Shown here: piece after piece, positions 54,054-62,476 of the stretch
Layout: every line of letters begins with the position of its first letter
How positions within the stretch are numbered: position 1 is the first letter of the stretch
Origin: Caenimonas sedimenti
Lineage (GTDB): Bacteria > Pseudomonadota > Gammaproteobacteria > Burkholderiales > Burkholderiaceae_C
Assembly (NCBI RefSeq): GCF_007833165.1
Contig: NZ_VOBQ01000020.1
Span: 62,001-126,000, forward strand
Direction: 5' to 3'
DNA: 64,000 nucleotides
The notes under the pieces: generated by a model
What the model was told of the DNA's origin: nothing
Seen by the model: the letters and a program-made list of their open reading frames with translations, nothing else
The model's database searches: none
Translations under genes and position numbers: made by a program

Positions 54054-54921
54054 AGTGGCCCGCGGGCAGCGTGCTGCCCGTGACCGCCCTGGCGCATTGG
54101 GCCTGCCAGAGCGCCAGCGGATCGAACAGCCTGGCCACCACGCCGCGCTCGCCCCACAGCACCAGCGTTTCGCAGCAGATCTTGTGGCCCTTGTCGCGGC
54201 TTTCCGCATCGTGCTCCAGGTCGATGCCGGCGCTCGCCCGGTAGTCCTCGCAGGCCGCATGGATCGATTCCGCGCGGCAGAAGCATCGCTCGTACTCGGC
54301 CAGCGCCTCCGGCTCGTAGTTCTGGAGCCCGGCCGCTCCCCAGCCTCCCAGCTTGGCGTGCAGGTAGGAGCGCGCGTCGGCGCCGATCATCCTTTCGGGC
54401 AAGGGCGCCGGCTGGATCAGGTGGAACCAGTGGTAGTAGGACTTGGCGAACTGGAAATGCGGGTCGACGCCCGGCGCGGGATCGCGCCCCCAGTTGCCGT
54501 GGTACATGTCGAAGGTGGGCGCGATGTCGATCAGGGCCAGTTTGCGGATGCGGTTGGGCTGATCCACCGCGAGGCGGTGCGCCACGCGCCCCCCGCGGTC
54601 ATGCCCGCAAAGGAAGAACTGTGGCTGCCCCAACACCGTCATGAGGTCGGCCATGTCCTGCGCCATGGCGCGCTTGCTGTAGGCGGCATGGTCGGCGCCG
54701 CCGGGAGGTTTGTGCGAGTCCCCATACCCCCGCAGGTCGGGCAGCACGACGAAGTACGACTCTTGCAGTTGTTGCGCCACGCGGTGCCACATCGTGTGCG
54801 TCTGCGGAAAGCCATGCAGGAGCAACAGCGCGGGCTTGCTGCGATGGCCGCCGATGCGCGCCGTCACGCTGCCCCCCGGCAGGGAGAACCTGGCCCGCTC
54901 GAAACCCTCGAACCAGCTCAT
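53995..54921 (-). CDS. Alpha/beta hydrolase, haloacetate (fluoroacetate) dehalogenase-like
   Basis: A 308-residue hydrolase. Aligning from memory to Rhodopseudomonas FAcD, the nucleophile is D108 with the carboxylate-binding arginines R109 and R112 (GHDRGGR), then D132 (LIDIAPT), the halide pocket H164-W165 (YYHWFHLIQPAPLPE) and Y227 (CEDYRAS), and general-base H289 (GHFIPEE). All counterparts of the defluorinase are present, with an 11-residue insertion after D132. It would release glycolate from haloacetates. It overlaps the SnoaL-like gene by 4 nt. An epoxide hydrolase is the main alternative. Confidence 0.88.
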   Translation of the reverse strand: MSWFEGFERARFSLPGGSVTARIGGHRSKPALLLLHGFPQTHTMWHRVAQQLQESYFVVLPDLRGYGDSHKPPGGADHAAYSKRAMAQDMADLMTVLGQPQFFLCGHDRGGRVAHRLAVDQPNRIRKLALIDIAPTFDMYHGNWGRDPAPGVDPHFQFAKSYYHWFHLIQPAPLPERMIGADARSYLHAKLGGWGAAGLQNYEPEALAEYERCFCRAESIHAACEDYRASAGIDLEHDAESRDKGHKICCETLVLWGERGVVARLFDPLALWQAQCARAVTGSTLPAGHFIPEELPGPTADALRAFFR

Positions 54922-55412
54922 CCGGGAGTCTTCGCCAGGAAGCGCTGCAAGTTGGCATTCGCCTGGCCCCGCACCTTGTTGCGCAGGAAAGGCGTCCAGC
55001 CCAGCACGGCACCCGGCGCGCCCAGCGCCTGGCGCGACCAGAGCCAGAAGTCGAAGCGGTCCCGGTGCCGGCGGATCCTGCCCTGGTCGTCGAAGTCGAA
55101 CTTCGCATCAATGCTGTTGTGCACCAAGCGGCCGGTCGCGGTGAAGCGGTAATACGCATCCCAGTGCGCCTGGCCGCTGGCGCCTTCGGCCGCCACGTCG
55201 CGGAACTCCAGTTTCCAGTCATCGCGCCCCTTGGTGCGCACGCCGTCGCACAGCATGCGCCACATGCCCATCACTTCGCGCTTGCCGCGCAGCGAGAACA
55301 CTTCGTCGTCGAACTGCGCGTCGTCCGCGTAGCAAGGCGCCATGCCGTCCGCGTCGAGGCGCGCGAACGCGCCATAGAGGTTCTCGATGGTCTGCCGGTT
55401 CTGGGTCTGCAT
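54918..55412 (-). CDS. Nuclear transport factor 2 / SnoaL-like protein
   Basis: A 164-residue protein of the NTF2-like cone fold: RQTIENLYGAFARLDADGMAPCYADDAQFDDEVFSLRGKREVMGMWRML and later HNSIDAKFDFDDQGRIRRHRDRFDFW. Such proteins bind or isomerise small hydrophobic molecules; no reaction is assigned. The hydrolase ATG overlaps its stop (ATGA), so the pair is coupled; 10 nt separates it from the LysR gene stop upstream. Confidence 0.88.
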   Translation of the reverse strand: MQTQNRQTIENLYGAFARLDADGMAPCYADDAQFDDEVFSLRGKREVMGMWRMLCDGVRTKGRDDWKLEFRDVAAEGASGQAHWDAYYRFTATGRLVHNSIDAKFDFDDQGRIRRHRDRFDFWLWSRQALGAPGAVLGWTPFLRNKVRGQANANLQRFLAKTPG

Positions 55413-55422
55413 CTGGTGTCCC

Positions 55423-56307
55423 TCACAGCGCCTTGGGAACGGCCCGCGCCAGGAAATCGTACACCGCCCGGATGCGGCGGTTGCTGCGGATTTCCCGATG
55501 CACGGTCAGCCAGATGGGCAGCGGCGGAATTTTCAGCGTCGGCAGGACCGGCACCACTTGAGGATCGGACGCGGCCAGGGTGTCACCGACGAAGCCGATG
55601 CCCAGGCCGGCCCGCACCGCCTGCCAGTAGGCGATGAGATCGTCGGTGCGCAGGGCGAAGGCCGTCTTGTCCACGTCGAAGCCGAACTCGCGGTAGGCGC
55701 GCAGCACGGCTTCGTCACGGTCGCCGGCGATGACGTCGTGGTTGAGCAGGTCCGCCAGTTGCCTCGGCGTGCCACGGCGCTGCAGGTAGTCGCGATGCGC
55801 GTAGGCCCCCAGCGTGATGCGGCCGATGCGGCGCGCGACCAGGCTCCCCTGGTCCGGCTGCACCATGCGCAGCGCGATGTCGGCCTCGCGCCGCAGCAGG
55901 TTGCTGACGGCATTGCTCGCGATCAGCTCCACCTGGATGCCGGGCAGCGCGAGCCGCATTTGCGCCAGCAGCGGCGGCAATACGTAGCAGGCCACCGTCT
56001 GGCTCGCGCTCAGCCGCACCGACCCGGCTTCCTCGGCGTCGGCGCCGGAAATGCTGCGCGCCAACTGGTCGGCGCCGCTTTCCATGGCCCGGGCCGACAC
56101 CGCCAGCTGCTCGGCCATGGCCGTGGGCCGGAGGCCGCGGCCCGTGCGCTCGAACAGCACCGTGCCCAGTTGCGTCTCGAGTTCCGCAATATGCCGGCCC
56201 AGCGTGGGCTGGCTCGCACCCAGAGCGCGGGCGGCGCCGAGCAGACTGCCATGGTCCAGCGCAGCGAGGAAGGAACGCACCAGGTTCCAGTCGAAGGCCC
56301 TATTCAT
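55423..56307 (-). CDS. LysR family transcriptional regulator
   Basis: A 294-residue LTTR. HTH about 7-65 (WNLVRSFLAALDHGSLLGAARALGASQPTLGRHIAELETQLG), effector domain from 95. ATG at 56307 gives a normal N-terminus; the long upstream frame is a shadow of the divergent gene. It is divergent from the Acg-type nitroreductase gene (102 nt apart) and upstream of the SnoaL-hydrolase pair on the same strand, so it may control either. Confidence 0.92.
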   Translation of the reverse strand: MNRAFDWNLVRSFLAALDHGSLLGAARALGASQPTLGRHIAELETQLGTVLFERTGRGLRPTAMAEQLAVSARAMESGADQLARSISGADAEEAGSVRLSASQTVACYVLPPLLAQMRLALPGIQVELIASNAVSNLLRREADIALRMVQPDQGSLVARRIGRITLGAYAHRDYLQRRGTPRQLADLLNHDVIAGDRDEAVLRAYREFGFDVDKTAFALRTDDLIAYWQAVRAGLGIGFVGDTLAASDPQVVPVLPTLKIPPLPIWLTVHREIRSNRRIRAVYDFLARAVPKAL

Positions 56308-56409
56308 GAATGCATAGCTCCTATGGACGGTTGGGTGATTGTCGAATAGGCGCGCGCTTTCCACAATCGGCTCCATCGCATCGCATTGAACCTTCACCGG
56401 AGATTCACC

Positions 56410-57555
56410 ATGGACCGTCGCCGTTTCGTTCGTGTCGTGGGTGGGAGCGCCATCCTGGCGGCCACCGCCACAGGGTGCTCGAGCACCCTGCCCCCATCCG
56501 CCGTGCAGGCCTGGCAAGGGCCGGGCGACGCCGAGCCCGACCTGCGCCGCTGGGCGCTCCGCCACGCCGTGCTCGCGCCGCATTCGCACAACCTGCAGTC
56601 CTGGCTGGTCGACCTGCGCCAGCCCGGCGAGATCCTGCTGCATTGCGACCTGGGGCGGCTGCTGCCGGAAACCGACCCGTTCTCGCGCCAGATCATGATG
56701 AGCCACGGAACCTTCATCGAACTGCTCGACCTGGCGGCGCGGCAACGCGGCCACCGCGCCGAAGTCAACCTGTTCCCCGAGGGGGAGTTCGGCCCGAAGG
56801 TGCTCGATGCCCGCCCGGTCGCGCGCATCCGCCTGGTGCCGGACACCGACGCGCCCGACCCGCTGTTCGCGCAGATCCGGCATCGCCATACCAACCGCGA
56901 GGCCTACACGCCGCGCGAACCCGCCGCTGACGCACTGCGCGCCATCGCGCAAAGCGTGCCGCCGCAAGCCGCGAAGGTGGGCTTCGCGGGCGGCAGCCGG
57001 CCCGATCTGCTGGCCACGCACCGGACGATCGCCGCCCAGGCCTGGCGCATCGAACTGGAGACGCCTCGCACGATCATGGAGTCCTACCGCGTGCTGCGGG
57101 TCGGCCCCGTGGAGATCGCGCGGCATCGCGACGGCCTGTCGATCAACTCGCCGATGCTGCGCGCGATGGCGGCGGTCGGCCTGTTGGACCGCAGCCAGGC
57201 GCCGGGGCCCAAGGACTACGCGACCACCAGCCAGGTCGAGCAGTTCCAGGGCAAGCTGGCCGCGACGCCGGCCTTCTTCTGGATGACGACCGCGGCGAAC
57301 GACCGGCGCACGCAGGTGAACGCCGGCCGCGCCTACGTGCGGGCCCAGCTCGCGGCGACCGCGCACGGCCTGGCCATGCAGCCCTTGTCGCAGGCGCTGC
57401 AGGAATATCCGGAGCAGGCGGCGCCCTATGCGCGAATCCATTCCATGCTGGCCGCGCCAGGACACACCGTGCAGATGTGGGCGCGTCTCGGCTATGGGCC
57501 GGCCATCGGCCCGTCACCGCGCCGCGGCCTCGATGCGCACCTGATGGCGGCCTAG
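56410..57555 (+). CDS. Exported Acg-family FMN nitroreductase-like protein
   Basis: A 381-residue protein with a twin-arginine lipoprotein-like leader (DRRRFVRVVGGSAI...ATGCSS). The body has two nitroreductase-like halves: APHSHNLQSWLVD near the front binds FMN as in Acg proteins, and RAQLAATAHGLAMQPLSQALQEYPE near the end is the second conserved helix. Acg relatives bind FMN but are often inactive as reductases. GGAGA precedes the ATG at 56410. It overlaps the convergent pncC gene by 4 nt. Confidence 0.88.
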   Translation: MDRRRFVRVVGGSAILAATATGCSSTLPPSAVQAWQGPGDAEPDLRRWALRHAVLAPHSHNLQSWLVDLRQPGEILLHCDLGRLLPETDPFSRQIMMSHGTFIELLDLAARQRGHRAEVNLFPEGEFGPKVLDARPVARIRLVPDTDAPDPLFAQIRHRHTNREAYTPREPAADALRAIAQSVPPQAAKVGFAGGSRPDLLATHRTIAAQAWRIELETPRTIMESYRVLRVGPVEIARHRDGLSINSPMLRAMAAVGLLDRSQAPGPKDYATTSQVEQFQGKLAATPAFFWMTTAANDRRTQVNAGRAYVRAQLAATAHGLAMQPLSQALQEYPEQAAPYARIHSMLAAPGHTVQMWARLGYGPAIGPSPRRGLDAHLMAA

Positions 57556-58046
57556 GAGCCTTCTTCAGCCAGCAGTTCGATCAGCCGCCGCAATGCATGC
57601 AGCACTGTGGCTTCGCGCACGGCGGCCCGGTCGCCTGGAAACAGAAGCGTCTCGCTGACGAGGCGGCCATCCACCTGGAACCCGAACCACACGGTGCCCA
57701 CCGGTTTCTGCGGGCTGCCGCCGCTCGGCCCCGCGACGCCGGTGACCGCGACGGCCACCTGCGCGAGGGAATGGCGCACGGCGCCGAACGCCATGGCGCG
57801 CGCCACCACTTCGCTCACTGCGCCGTGCTGAGCGATCAGCTGCGCGTCGACGCCCAGCGAATCGGTCTTGGCCTCGTTCGAATAGGTGACGAACCCGCGC
57901 TCGAACCATTCGCTGGAGCCCGCGAGGGAGGTGCAGGCGGCGGCGATCATCCCGCCGGTGCAGCTTTCCGCCGTCGCCAGCTGCCAGCCCCGCATGAGCA
58001 GAGCCTGCGCAAGAGTGCGGCAGAGATCGTCAGTTCCGTTCACCAC
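57552..58046 (-). CDS. pncC: Nicotinamide-nucleotide amidohydrolase (CinA C-terminal type)
   Basis: A 164-residue stand-alone CinA-C domain converting NMN to nicotinate mononucleotide for NAD recycling. ATAESCTGG holds the catalytic Ser, with VAVTGVAGPSGG and KPVGTVWFG following. Length fits E. coli PncC (165). It overlaps pgpA by 7 nt on the same strand, the usual pgpA-pncC pair. Confidence 0.95.
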   Translation of the reverse strand: MVNGTDDLCRTLAQALLMRGWQLATAESCTGGMIAAACTSLAGSSEWFERGFVTYSNEAKTDSLGVDAQLIAQHGAVSEVVARAMAFGAVRHSLAQVAVAVTGVAGPSGGSPQKPVGTVWFGFQVDGRLVSETLLFPGDRAAVREATVLHALRRLIELLAEEGS

Positions 58047-58564
58047 AGGCGCGCCCAGAAAGCGATCACCAGCAAGGTGCAGAAGGCGGCCACCAGGTCA
58101 TCCAGCAGGATGCCCAGGCCGCCGCGCCAGCCGAATCCGTGGAACAGGCTGTCGGCCCAGGCCACCGGCCCCGGCTTCACCGCATCGAAGAAGCGGAACA
58201 GCAGGAAGGCCGCCAGCTGGCCAGACCAGCCGGCCGGCATCACAAGCCACAGCACCAGCCAGAACGCCACCACTTCGTCCCACACGATGTGGCCGGGGTC
58301 CAGCACCCGCAGGTGCTGCGCCGTGACCGTGCAGGCCCACCAGCCGACGGCCGTCGCACCCACGATCACCCAGCCGATGGCGGCTGTGTCCAGCCAGGCT
58401 TGCAGCGCGAAGTACGCAGCCCAGGCCCAGAGCGTGCCGAAGGTTCCCGGCGCCACAGGCGACAAGCCGGAACCGAAACCCAGCGCCAGCATGTGCGCCG
58501 GATGCGACAACATGAAGCGCAGCGTGGGACGGGCGGGTGCCAGCAATGGCGCGGCGAGGGTCAT
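58040..58564 (-). CDS. pgpA: Phosphatidylglycerophosphatase A
   Basis: A 174-residue inner-membrane phosphatase producing phosphatidylglycerol. FGSGLSPVAPGTFGTL at the front, VWDEVVAFW in the middle and FRFFDAVKPGP with the late GILLDDLVAA are the conserved acid-rich motifs. ATG at 58564 overlaps the LysR stop (ATGA). Normally thiL precedes pgpA; here thiL is 1.8 kb away with three genes inserted between. Confidence 0.94.
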   Translation of the reverse strand: MTLAAPLLAPARPTLRFMLSHPAHMLALGFGSGLSPVAPGTFGTLWAWAAYFALQAWLDTAAIGWVIVGATAVGWWACTVTAQHLRVLDPGHIVWDEVVAFWLVLWLVMPAGWSGQLAAFLLFRFFDAVKPGPVAWADSLFHGFGWRGGLGILLDDLVAAFCTLLVIAFWARLW

Positions 58565-59481
58565 GCGGCGAGCGCCCGCGCGCGTTCCGCATCGATGAAC
58601 CACTCGGCCCAGTACTCGATGCAGGCGCGGATCTTGGGCAGGCGGTGGCGGGCGCCGGCCGTGATGGCGTAGACAGGCACCGGGCCGAGATCCACGAACG
58701 GCGCCAGCACCGGCACCAACTGGCCTTGCCGCACCAGGGCGTCGCCCACCAGCGTCGCCAGGCGTCCGATGCCGAGGCCGGCCAGCACCATCGTGGCGGC
58801 CATGTTGGTGTCGTTGGTGGACCAGTGGCCGGCCGCGGCGAACACCGTGCGCTCGCCTTGCACCACGAAGGGCCACTGGTTCAGCATGGGCACCGCGGTG
58901 TTGGTGATCAGGCGGTGGGCCCGGAGGTCCTCGGGGTGCGTCGGCATGCCGGCAGCGGCGATGTAGGCCGGCGCGGCGTAGATCGCGCGGCCCAAAGTGC
59001 CGATCTGCCGTGCCACCACCGTGTCCGGCAGGTTGGCCACGGTGCGGATGGCGATGTCGATGCCGTCGCGCGCCATGTCGGCCAGGCGGTCGCCGACCTC
59101 GAGTTCGACCTTCAATCCGGGATGCCGCTGGCCCAGCCCGGCCAGGCTGGGCACCAGCTGGTAGTGCGCGACCACGGTGCTGGCGGCCACCCGGACCAGG
59201 CCGGTCGCCTCCTTGGCGCTGGTGGCGAACTCCCCTTCCAGCTCATCGAGTGTGCCGACCACCCGCCGGCAGTACGCGAGGAAAGTGGTGCCTTCGGCCG
59301 TGAGCGACAGGCCATGCGTGGAACGGTGGATCAGCCGGGCGCCGCAGGCTTTTTCGATGCGGGCCAGCGTGCGCGAGACCTGGCTGACTGGTGCGTCGCG
59401 TTCGCGCGCCACCGCCGACAGCGTGCCCAGTTCGGCGACGCGCGCGAACAGGTGCATGTCGTCGAATTGCAGGTCCCGCAT
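58561..59481 (-). CDS. LysR family transcriptional regulator
   Basis: A 306-residue LTTR. HTH about 5-65 (DDMHLFARVAELGTLSAVARERDAPVSQVSRTLARIEKACGARLIHR), effector domain 90-295 with GLVRVAASTVVAHYQLVPSL. It overlaps the pgpA start, an odd partner for a regulator and possibly a fortuitous fusion of transcripts. Divergent from the 63-aa small gene, 113 nt apart, which is a possible target. Confidence 0.92.
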   Translation of the reverse strand: MRDLQFDDMHLFARVAELGTLSAVARERDAPVSQVSRTLARIEKACGARLIHRSTHGLSLTAEGTTFLAYCRRVVGTLDELEGEFATSAKEATGLVRVAASTVVAHYQLVPSLAGLGQRHPGLKVELEVGDRLADMARDGIDIAIRTVANLPDTVVARQIGTLGRAIYAAPAYIAAAGMPTHPEDLRAHRLITNTAVPMLNQWPFVVQGERTVFAAAGHWSTNDTNMAATMVLAGLGIGRLATLVGDALVRQGQLVPVLAPFVDLGPVPVYAITAGARHRLPKIRACIEYWAEWFIDAERARALAA

Positions 59482-59594
59482 GGCGACATGGTAACCAGCG
59501 GCTTTGCCAGCCGTGCAACACGCATTTGCGGCGCAGGCGGTTTCGCGGAATCGCCGCGGTTCCTAAAGTACCGCCATCACCAGAAGGAGCCGCC

Positions 59595-59786
59595 ATGTTC
59601 AACATCTCTCAACTCTCCAGCGACCGGCACGCGCGCATCGTCGAAGGCGCGAGGGCGCGGGCCCATGACCTCCGCCGCGCCGCCATCAACGATTCCCTGG
59701 ACGCGATCGCGCTGCGCCTGCAACGTGGCTGGCGCGGCCTGGCCGGCACACCCCCCACGCGTGCTCCGCGCCAGATGGAGGCGTGA
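59595..59786 (+). CDS. Small cationic protein, 63 aa, family not recognised
   Basis: MFNISQLSSDRHARIVEGAR starts a 63-residue protein with a central amphipathic helix (ARARAHDLRRAAINDSLDAIALRLQRGWRG). AAGGAG at 59584-59589 is 5 nt before the ATG, an ideal ribosome-binding site, which argues that it is real. Its size, charge and tryptophan recall DUF1127-type small regulators, but the motif is not there. Divergent from a LysR gene. Confidence 0.65.
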   Translation: MFNISQLSSDRHARIVEGARARAHDLRRAAINDSLDAIALRLQRGWRGLAGTPPTRAPRQMEA

Positions 59787-59830
59787 ATGCCGCCGGTTGG
59801 GCCTGGCCCGGCACACGCCAGCCTCCAGCT

Positions 59831-60325
59831 TCAGCCGCGCTGGCAGCGGCCGTGCGTCCGGCGGAAGTCGCGCGGCCGCTGCGCGCCGGGTTCGGCCCAA
59901 AGACCTTGGCGCGCGTCACGTGCCTGTGCCTCGAATGCCGCATAGGGACCCGGGCTCTTGCGGTTCCCGGTCGACCACGCATAGCCGCCGCGCACCAGCC
60001 AGGCGCCAAGGTCCTCGCCCTGGAACTGAATCCGGGCCAGGGTCCGGCCATAGTCGTCCTGCCCCCTCGTTCGCACGATCGCCTTCTGGTGCAAGACGCG
60101 CCGTGCCAGGGCCGCCCTGGCCTGGGCGCCGAACGCCTGACAACCCTCGGGTGCATCCAGGTGCAGCAGCCGGATCTCCACCGGCTCGGCGCCGTCCGCC
60201 GGCCGCACCCACAGGCTGTCGCCATCGGTCACATGACTCACGACGCCCTGGAACTGGCCCGCATGCGCGCCGGCACCGCCCAGGAGCGCCGCGGCCAGCA
60301 CCAAGCGCCACGCAATGGCCACCAT
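59831..60325 (-). CDS. Secreted thermonuclease-family protein (SNase fold)
   Basis: A 164-residue exported nuclease. Signal peptide 1-22 (LVLAAALLGGAGAHAG), then the SNase core: HVTDGDSLWVRP (Ca-binding Asp), EIRLLHLDAPEGCQ (catalytic Arg and Asp-Ala-Pro), the RTRGQDDYGRTLARI strand and GAWLVRGGYAW. It would cut single-stranded nucleic acid in the periplasm or outside. ATG at 60325 is 4 nt after the thiL stop, so it is likely co-transcribed with thiL. Confidence 0.9.
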   Translation of the reverse strand: MVAIAWRLVLAAALLGGAGAHAGQFQGVVSHVTDGDSLWVRPADGAEPVEIRLLHLDAPEGCQAFGAQARAALARRVLHQKAIVRTRGQDDYGRTLARIQFQGEDLGAWLVRGGYAWSTGNRKSPGPYAAFEAQARDARQGLWAEPGAQRPRDFRRTHGRCQRG

Positions 60326-60329
60326 GGAT

Positions 60330-61292
60330 TCAGGCGAAATGATCGAATCCTGCAAAGCTTCGTGGCACGAGGCCGCCGTTCGCGTCCAGCACGCGCAACC
60401 CCGGTTCGGCTTCGACGCGGCCAATGCGCGTGACCGGCGTGCCGGTCCGCGCCCCTGCCTCTTCCACGGACTGCCGTGCCGCTGGCGGCGCGGTGAACGC
60501 AAGTTCGTAATCGTCGCCGCCGGCCAGCACCAGTTCGAGAATCTGCGGCGCCGGCGCGGTGTAGCCCGCGCGTGCGGCGGCCAGCAACCCGGCCGCGCTG
60601 GGAGCGTCCACGGAAGCCCCCACGCCTGACCGGTCCAGGACATGCGCCAGGTCACCCAGCAAGCCGTCGCTGACATCGATGGCCGACGTGGCGACCCCGC
60701 GCAGCGCTTGTCCGAGCGAGACCCGGGGTTCGGGCTGTTCCATGCGGGCCCGCGCGGCCACGAACACCTCGGCCGTCGCCTGCGCCCGCCCCCGGAAGAT
60801 CTCCAGCGCCAGCCGCGCATCGCCCAGCGTGCCGCTCACCCACAGGTCGTCCCCCGCCCGTGCGCCGGACCGCAGCAAGGCCTGGCCAGCGGGCACTTCG
60901 CCGTACACCGTGATCGCGATGCACAGCGGCCCGCGCGTGGTGTCGCCGCCCACCAGCTCGCAGTCGTGCGCCTCGGCCAATGCGAACAGGCCCTCGGCGA
61001 AGGGAGCGAGCCAATGGGGATCCGCGTGCGGCAACGCGAGCGACAGCGAAAAGGCGAGCGGCCGCGCGCCGCAGGCCGCCAGGTCGCTCAGGTTGACGGC
61101 GAGTGCCTTGTGGCCCAGGCGACGCGGATCGACCGTCGAGAGGAAGTGGCGGCCCTCCACGAGCATGTCGCTCGAGACGGCCAGTTGCATGCCGGGCTGC
61201 GGCGCCAGCAGCGCGCAGTCATCGCCCACCCCCAGCGGGCTGCGCCGCACGGGACGGTCGAAGAAGCGGCGGATCAGTTCGAACTCACCCAT
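60330..61292 (-). CDS. thiL: Thiamine-monophosphate kinase
   Basis: A 320-residue kinase making thiamine pyrophosphate from thiamine phosphate. GEFELIRRFF at the start, GVGDDCALL for ATP/Mg, SSDMLVEGRHF, the GGDTTRGP loop and AIDVSDGLLGDL are all canonical. Length matches E. coli ThiL (325). 8 nt after the YbdK-type gene; part of antiporter-ybdK-thiL-nuclease on the minus strand. Confidence 0.96.
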   Translation of the reverse strand: MGEFELIRRFFDRPVRRSPLGVGDDCALLAPQPGMQLAVSSDMLVEGRHFLSTVDPRRLGHKALAVNLSDLAACGARPLAFSLSLALPHADPHWLAPFAEGLFALAEAHDCELVGGDTTRGPLCIAITVYGEVPAGQALLRSGARAGDDLWVSGTLGDARLALEIFRGRAQATAEVFVAARARMEQPEPRVSLGQALRGVATSAIDVSDGLLGDLAHVLDRSGVGASVDAPSAAGLLAAARAGYTAPAPQILELVLAGGDDYELAFTAPPAARQSVEEAGARTGTPVTRIGRVEAEPGLRVLDANGGLVPRSFAGFDHFA

Positions 61293-61300
61293 GGTGCCGC

Positions 61301-62476
61301 TCAGCGCCCGCGAAAGCGTTGCGCCCCCTGGCGGACCATCTCGGCCAGCAGCCGTTCGCGGCCTTGCGTCTCGCGCAGCCAGCGCGCGTCATTCACGGCG
61401 AGCTCGGCCGACATCCGCAGCATGTCGATGGCCGCGGCCGCTCCCATGTCGCGCGCGTGCGGCTCGATCCGCTTGAGCGTGGCGGCGATGTGCTCGCGCA
61501 GCGGCATGTGTTCGCCGGTGGCCGGCTCGACGTACACGGCTTCCAGCCCGAACCGGCAGGCCTGGAAGCGGTTGTAGGTGTAGACCATGTAATCGTCTTC
61601 CTGCGGCACGAAGGGCTGCTCATGCAGGAACCAGGCCGCCAGGGCCTGCACGAAACCCGACAGGGCCGCGGCGCGCTCCACCGTCAGGGGCGTGTCGAAC
61701 ACGCGGATCTCGATGGTGCCGTATTCCGGCTTGGGCCGGATGTCCCAGTAGAAGTCCTTCATGCTCTTGACGACGCCGGTGCGGGTGGTCTTGGCGAAGA
61801 ACTGGCCGAACTCGTCCCAGCTGAGGGTGAAGGGTGCCCGCCCCGACATCGGGAAGGCGAAGACCGAGTTGAGCCGGGCCGAATCGAACTGCGTGTCGTG
61901 GCCCTGTACATAAGGCGAGCTCGCGGACAGCGCGATGAAATGCGGGATGTAGCGCGACATCCGGTGCAGCATCAGCAGCGCCGCATCGGCATCGGGACAG
62001 CCGATGTGGACGTGTTGCCCGAAGATGGTGAACTGCTTGGAGAGGTAGCCGTACAGCTCCGACAACTGGCGAAAGCGCGGCCGGTCGTAGATGCGCTGCT
62101 CGTGCCATTGCTGGAACGGGTGCGTGCCGCCGCCCACGCAGGCGATGTTGAGCTTGTCGGCGCAGCGCACCAGCGCATCGCGGATCAGCGTGAGCTGCCC
62201 CAGCACCTCGTTCGACGAATGACACACGCCGGTCGAGATTTCGATCATGCTGGAGGTCATCTCCGGCACCACCGCACCCGGCAAGGGGATCTTCGCCATC
62301 AGCCGCAGCATCTCGTCGGAGTACGGGGCCAGGTCATAGTCGTGCGTGTTGACCAGTTGCAGTTCCAGCTCGACGCCCAGCGACAGGGCGGCCGAATGCT
62401 GGAACGTCTCCAGTTGCGGCGGCTCCTCCGGGGCGGCCGCGGGCACGGAGGGCACCGGTTCGACGCGCTTATCCAC
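61301..62476 (-). CDS. YbdK-family carboxylate-amine ligase (GCS2-type)
   Basis: A 391-residue ligase of the glutamate-cysteine ligase 2 superfamily. SLGVELELQLVNTHDYDLAP, MTSSMIEISTGVC, GGGTHPFQQW, IFGQHVHIGCPDAD and YGTIEIRVFDTP are diagnostic. E. coli YbdK makes gamma-glutamylcysteine weakly; some relatives are the working GshA. No ATG suits; GTG at 62476 has GGGAGG 5 nt upstream and overlaps the antiporter stop by 8 nt. With gshB in the same window it could supply the first step of glutathione synthesis. Confidence 0.9.
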   Translation of the reverse strand: MDKRVEPVPSVPAAAPEEPPQLETFQHSAALSLGVELELQLVNTHDYDLAPYSDEMLRLMAKIPLPGAVVPEMTSSMIEISTGVCHSSNEVLGQLTLIRDALVRCADKLNIACVGGGTHPFQQWHEQRIYDRPRFRQLSELYGYLSKQFTIFGQHVHIGCPDADAALLMLHRMSRYIPHFIALSASSPYVQGHDTQFDSARLNSVFAFPMSGRAPFTLSWDEFGQFFAKTTRTGVVKSMKDFYWDIRPKPEYGTIEIRVFDTPLTVERAAALSGFVQALAAWFLHEQPFVPQEDDYMVYTYNRFQACRFGLEAVYVEPATGEHMPLREHIAATLKRIEPHARDMGAAAAIDMLRMSAELAVNDARWLRETQGRERLLAEMVRQGAQRFRGR

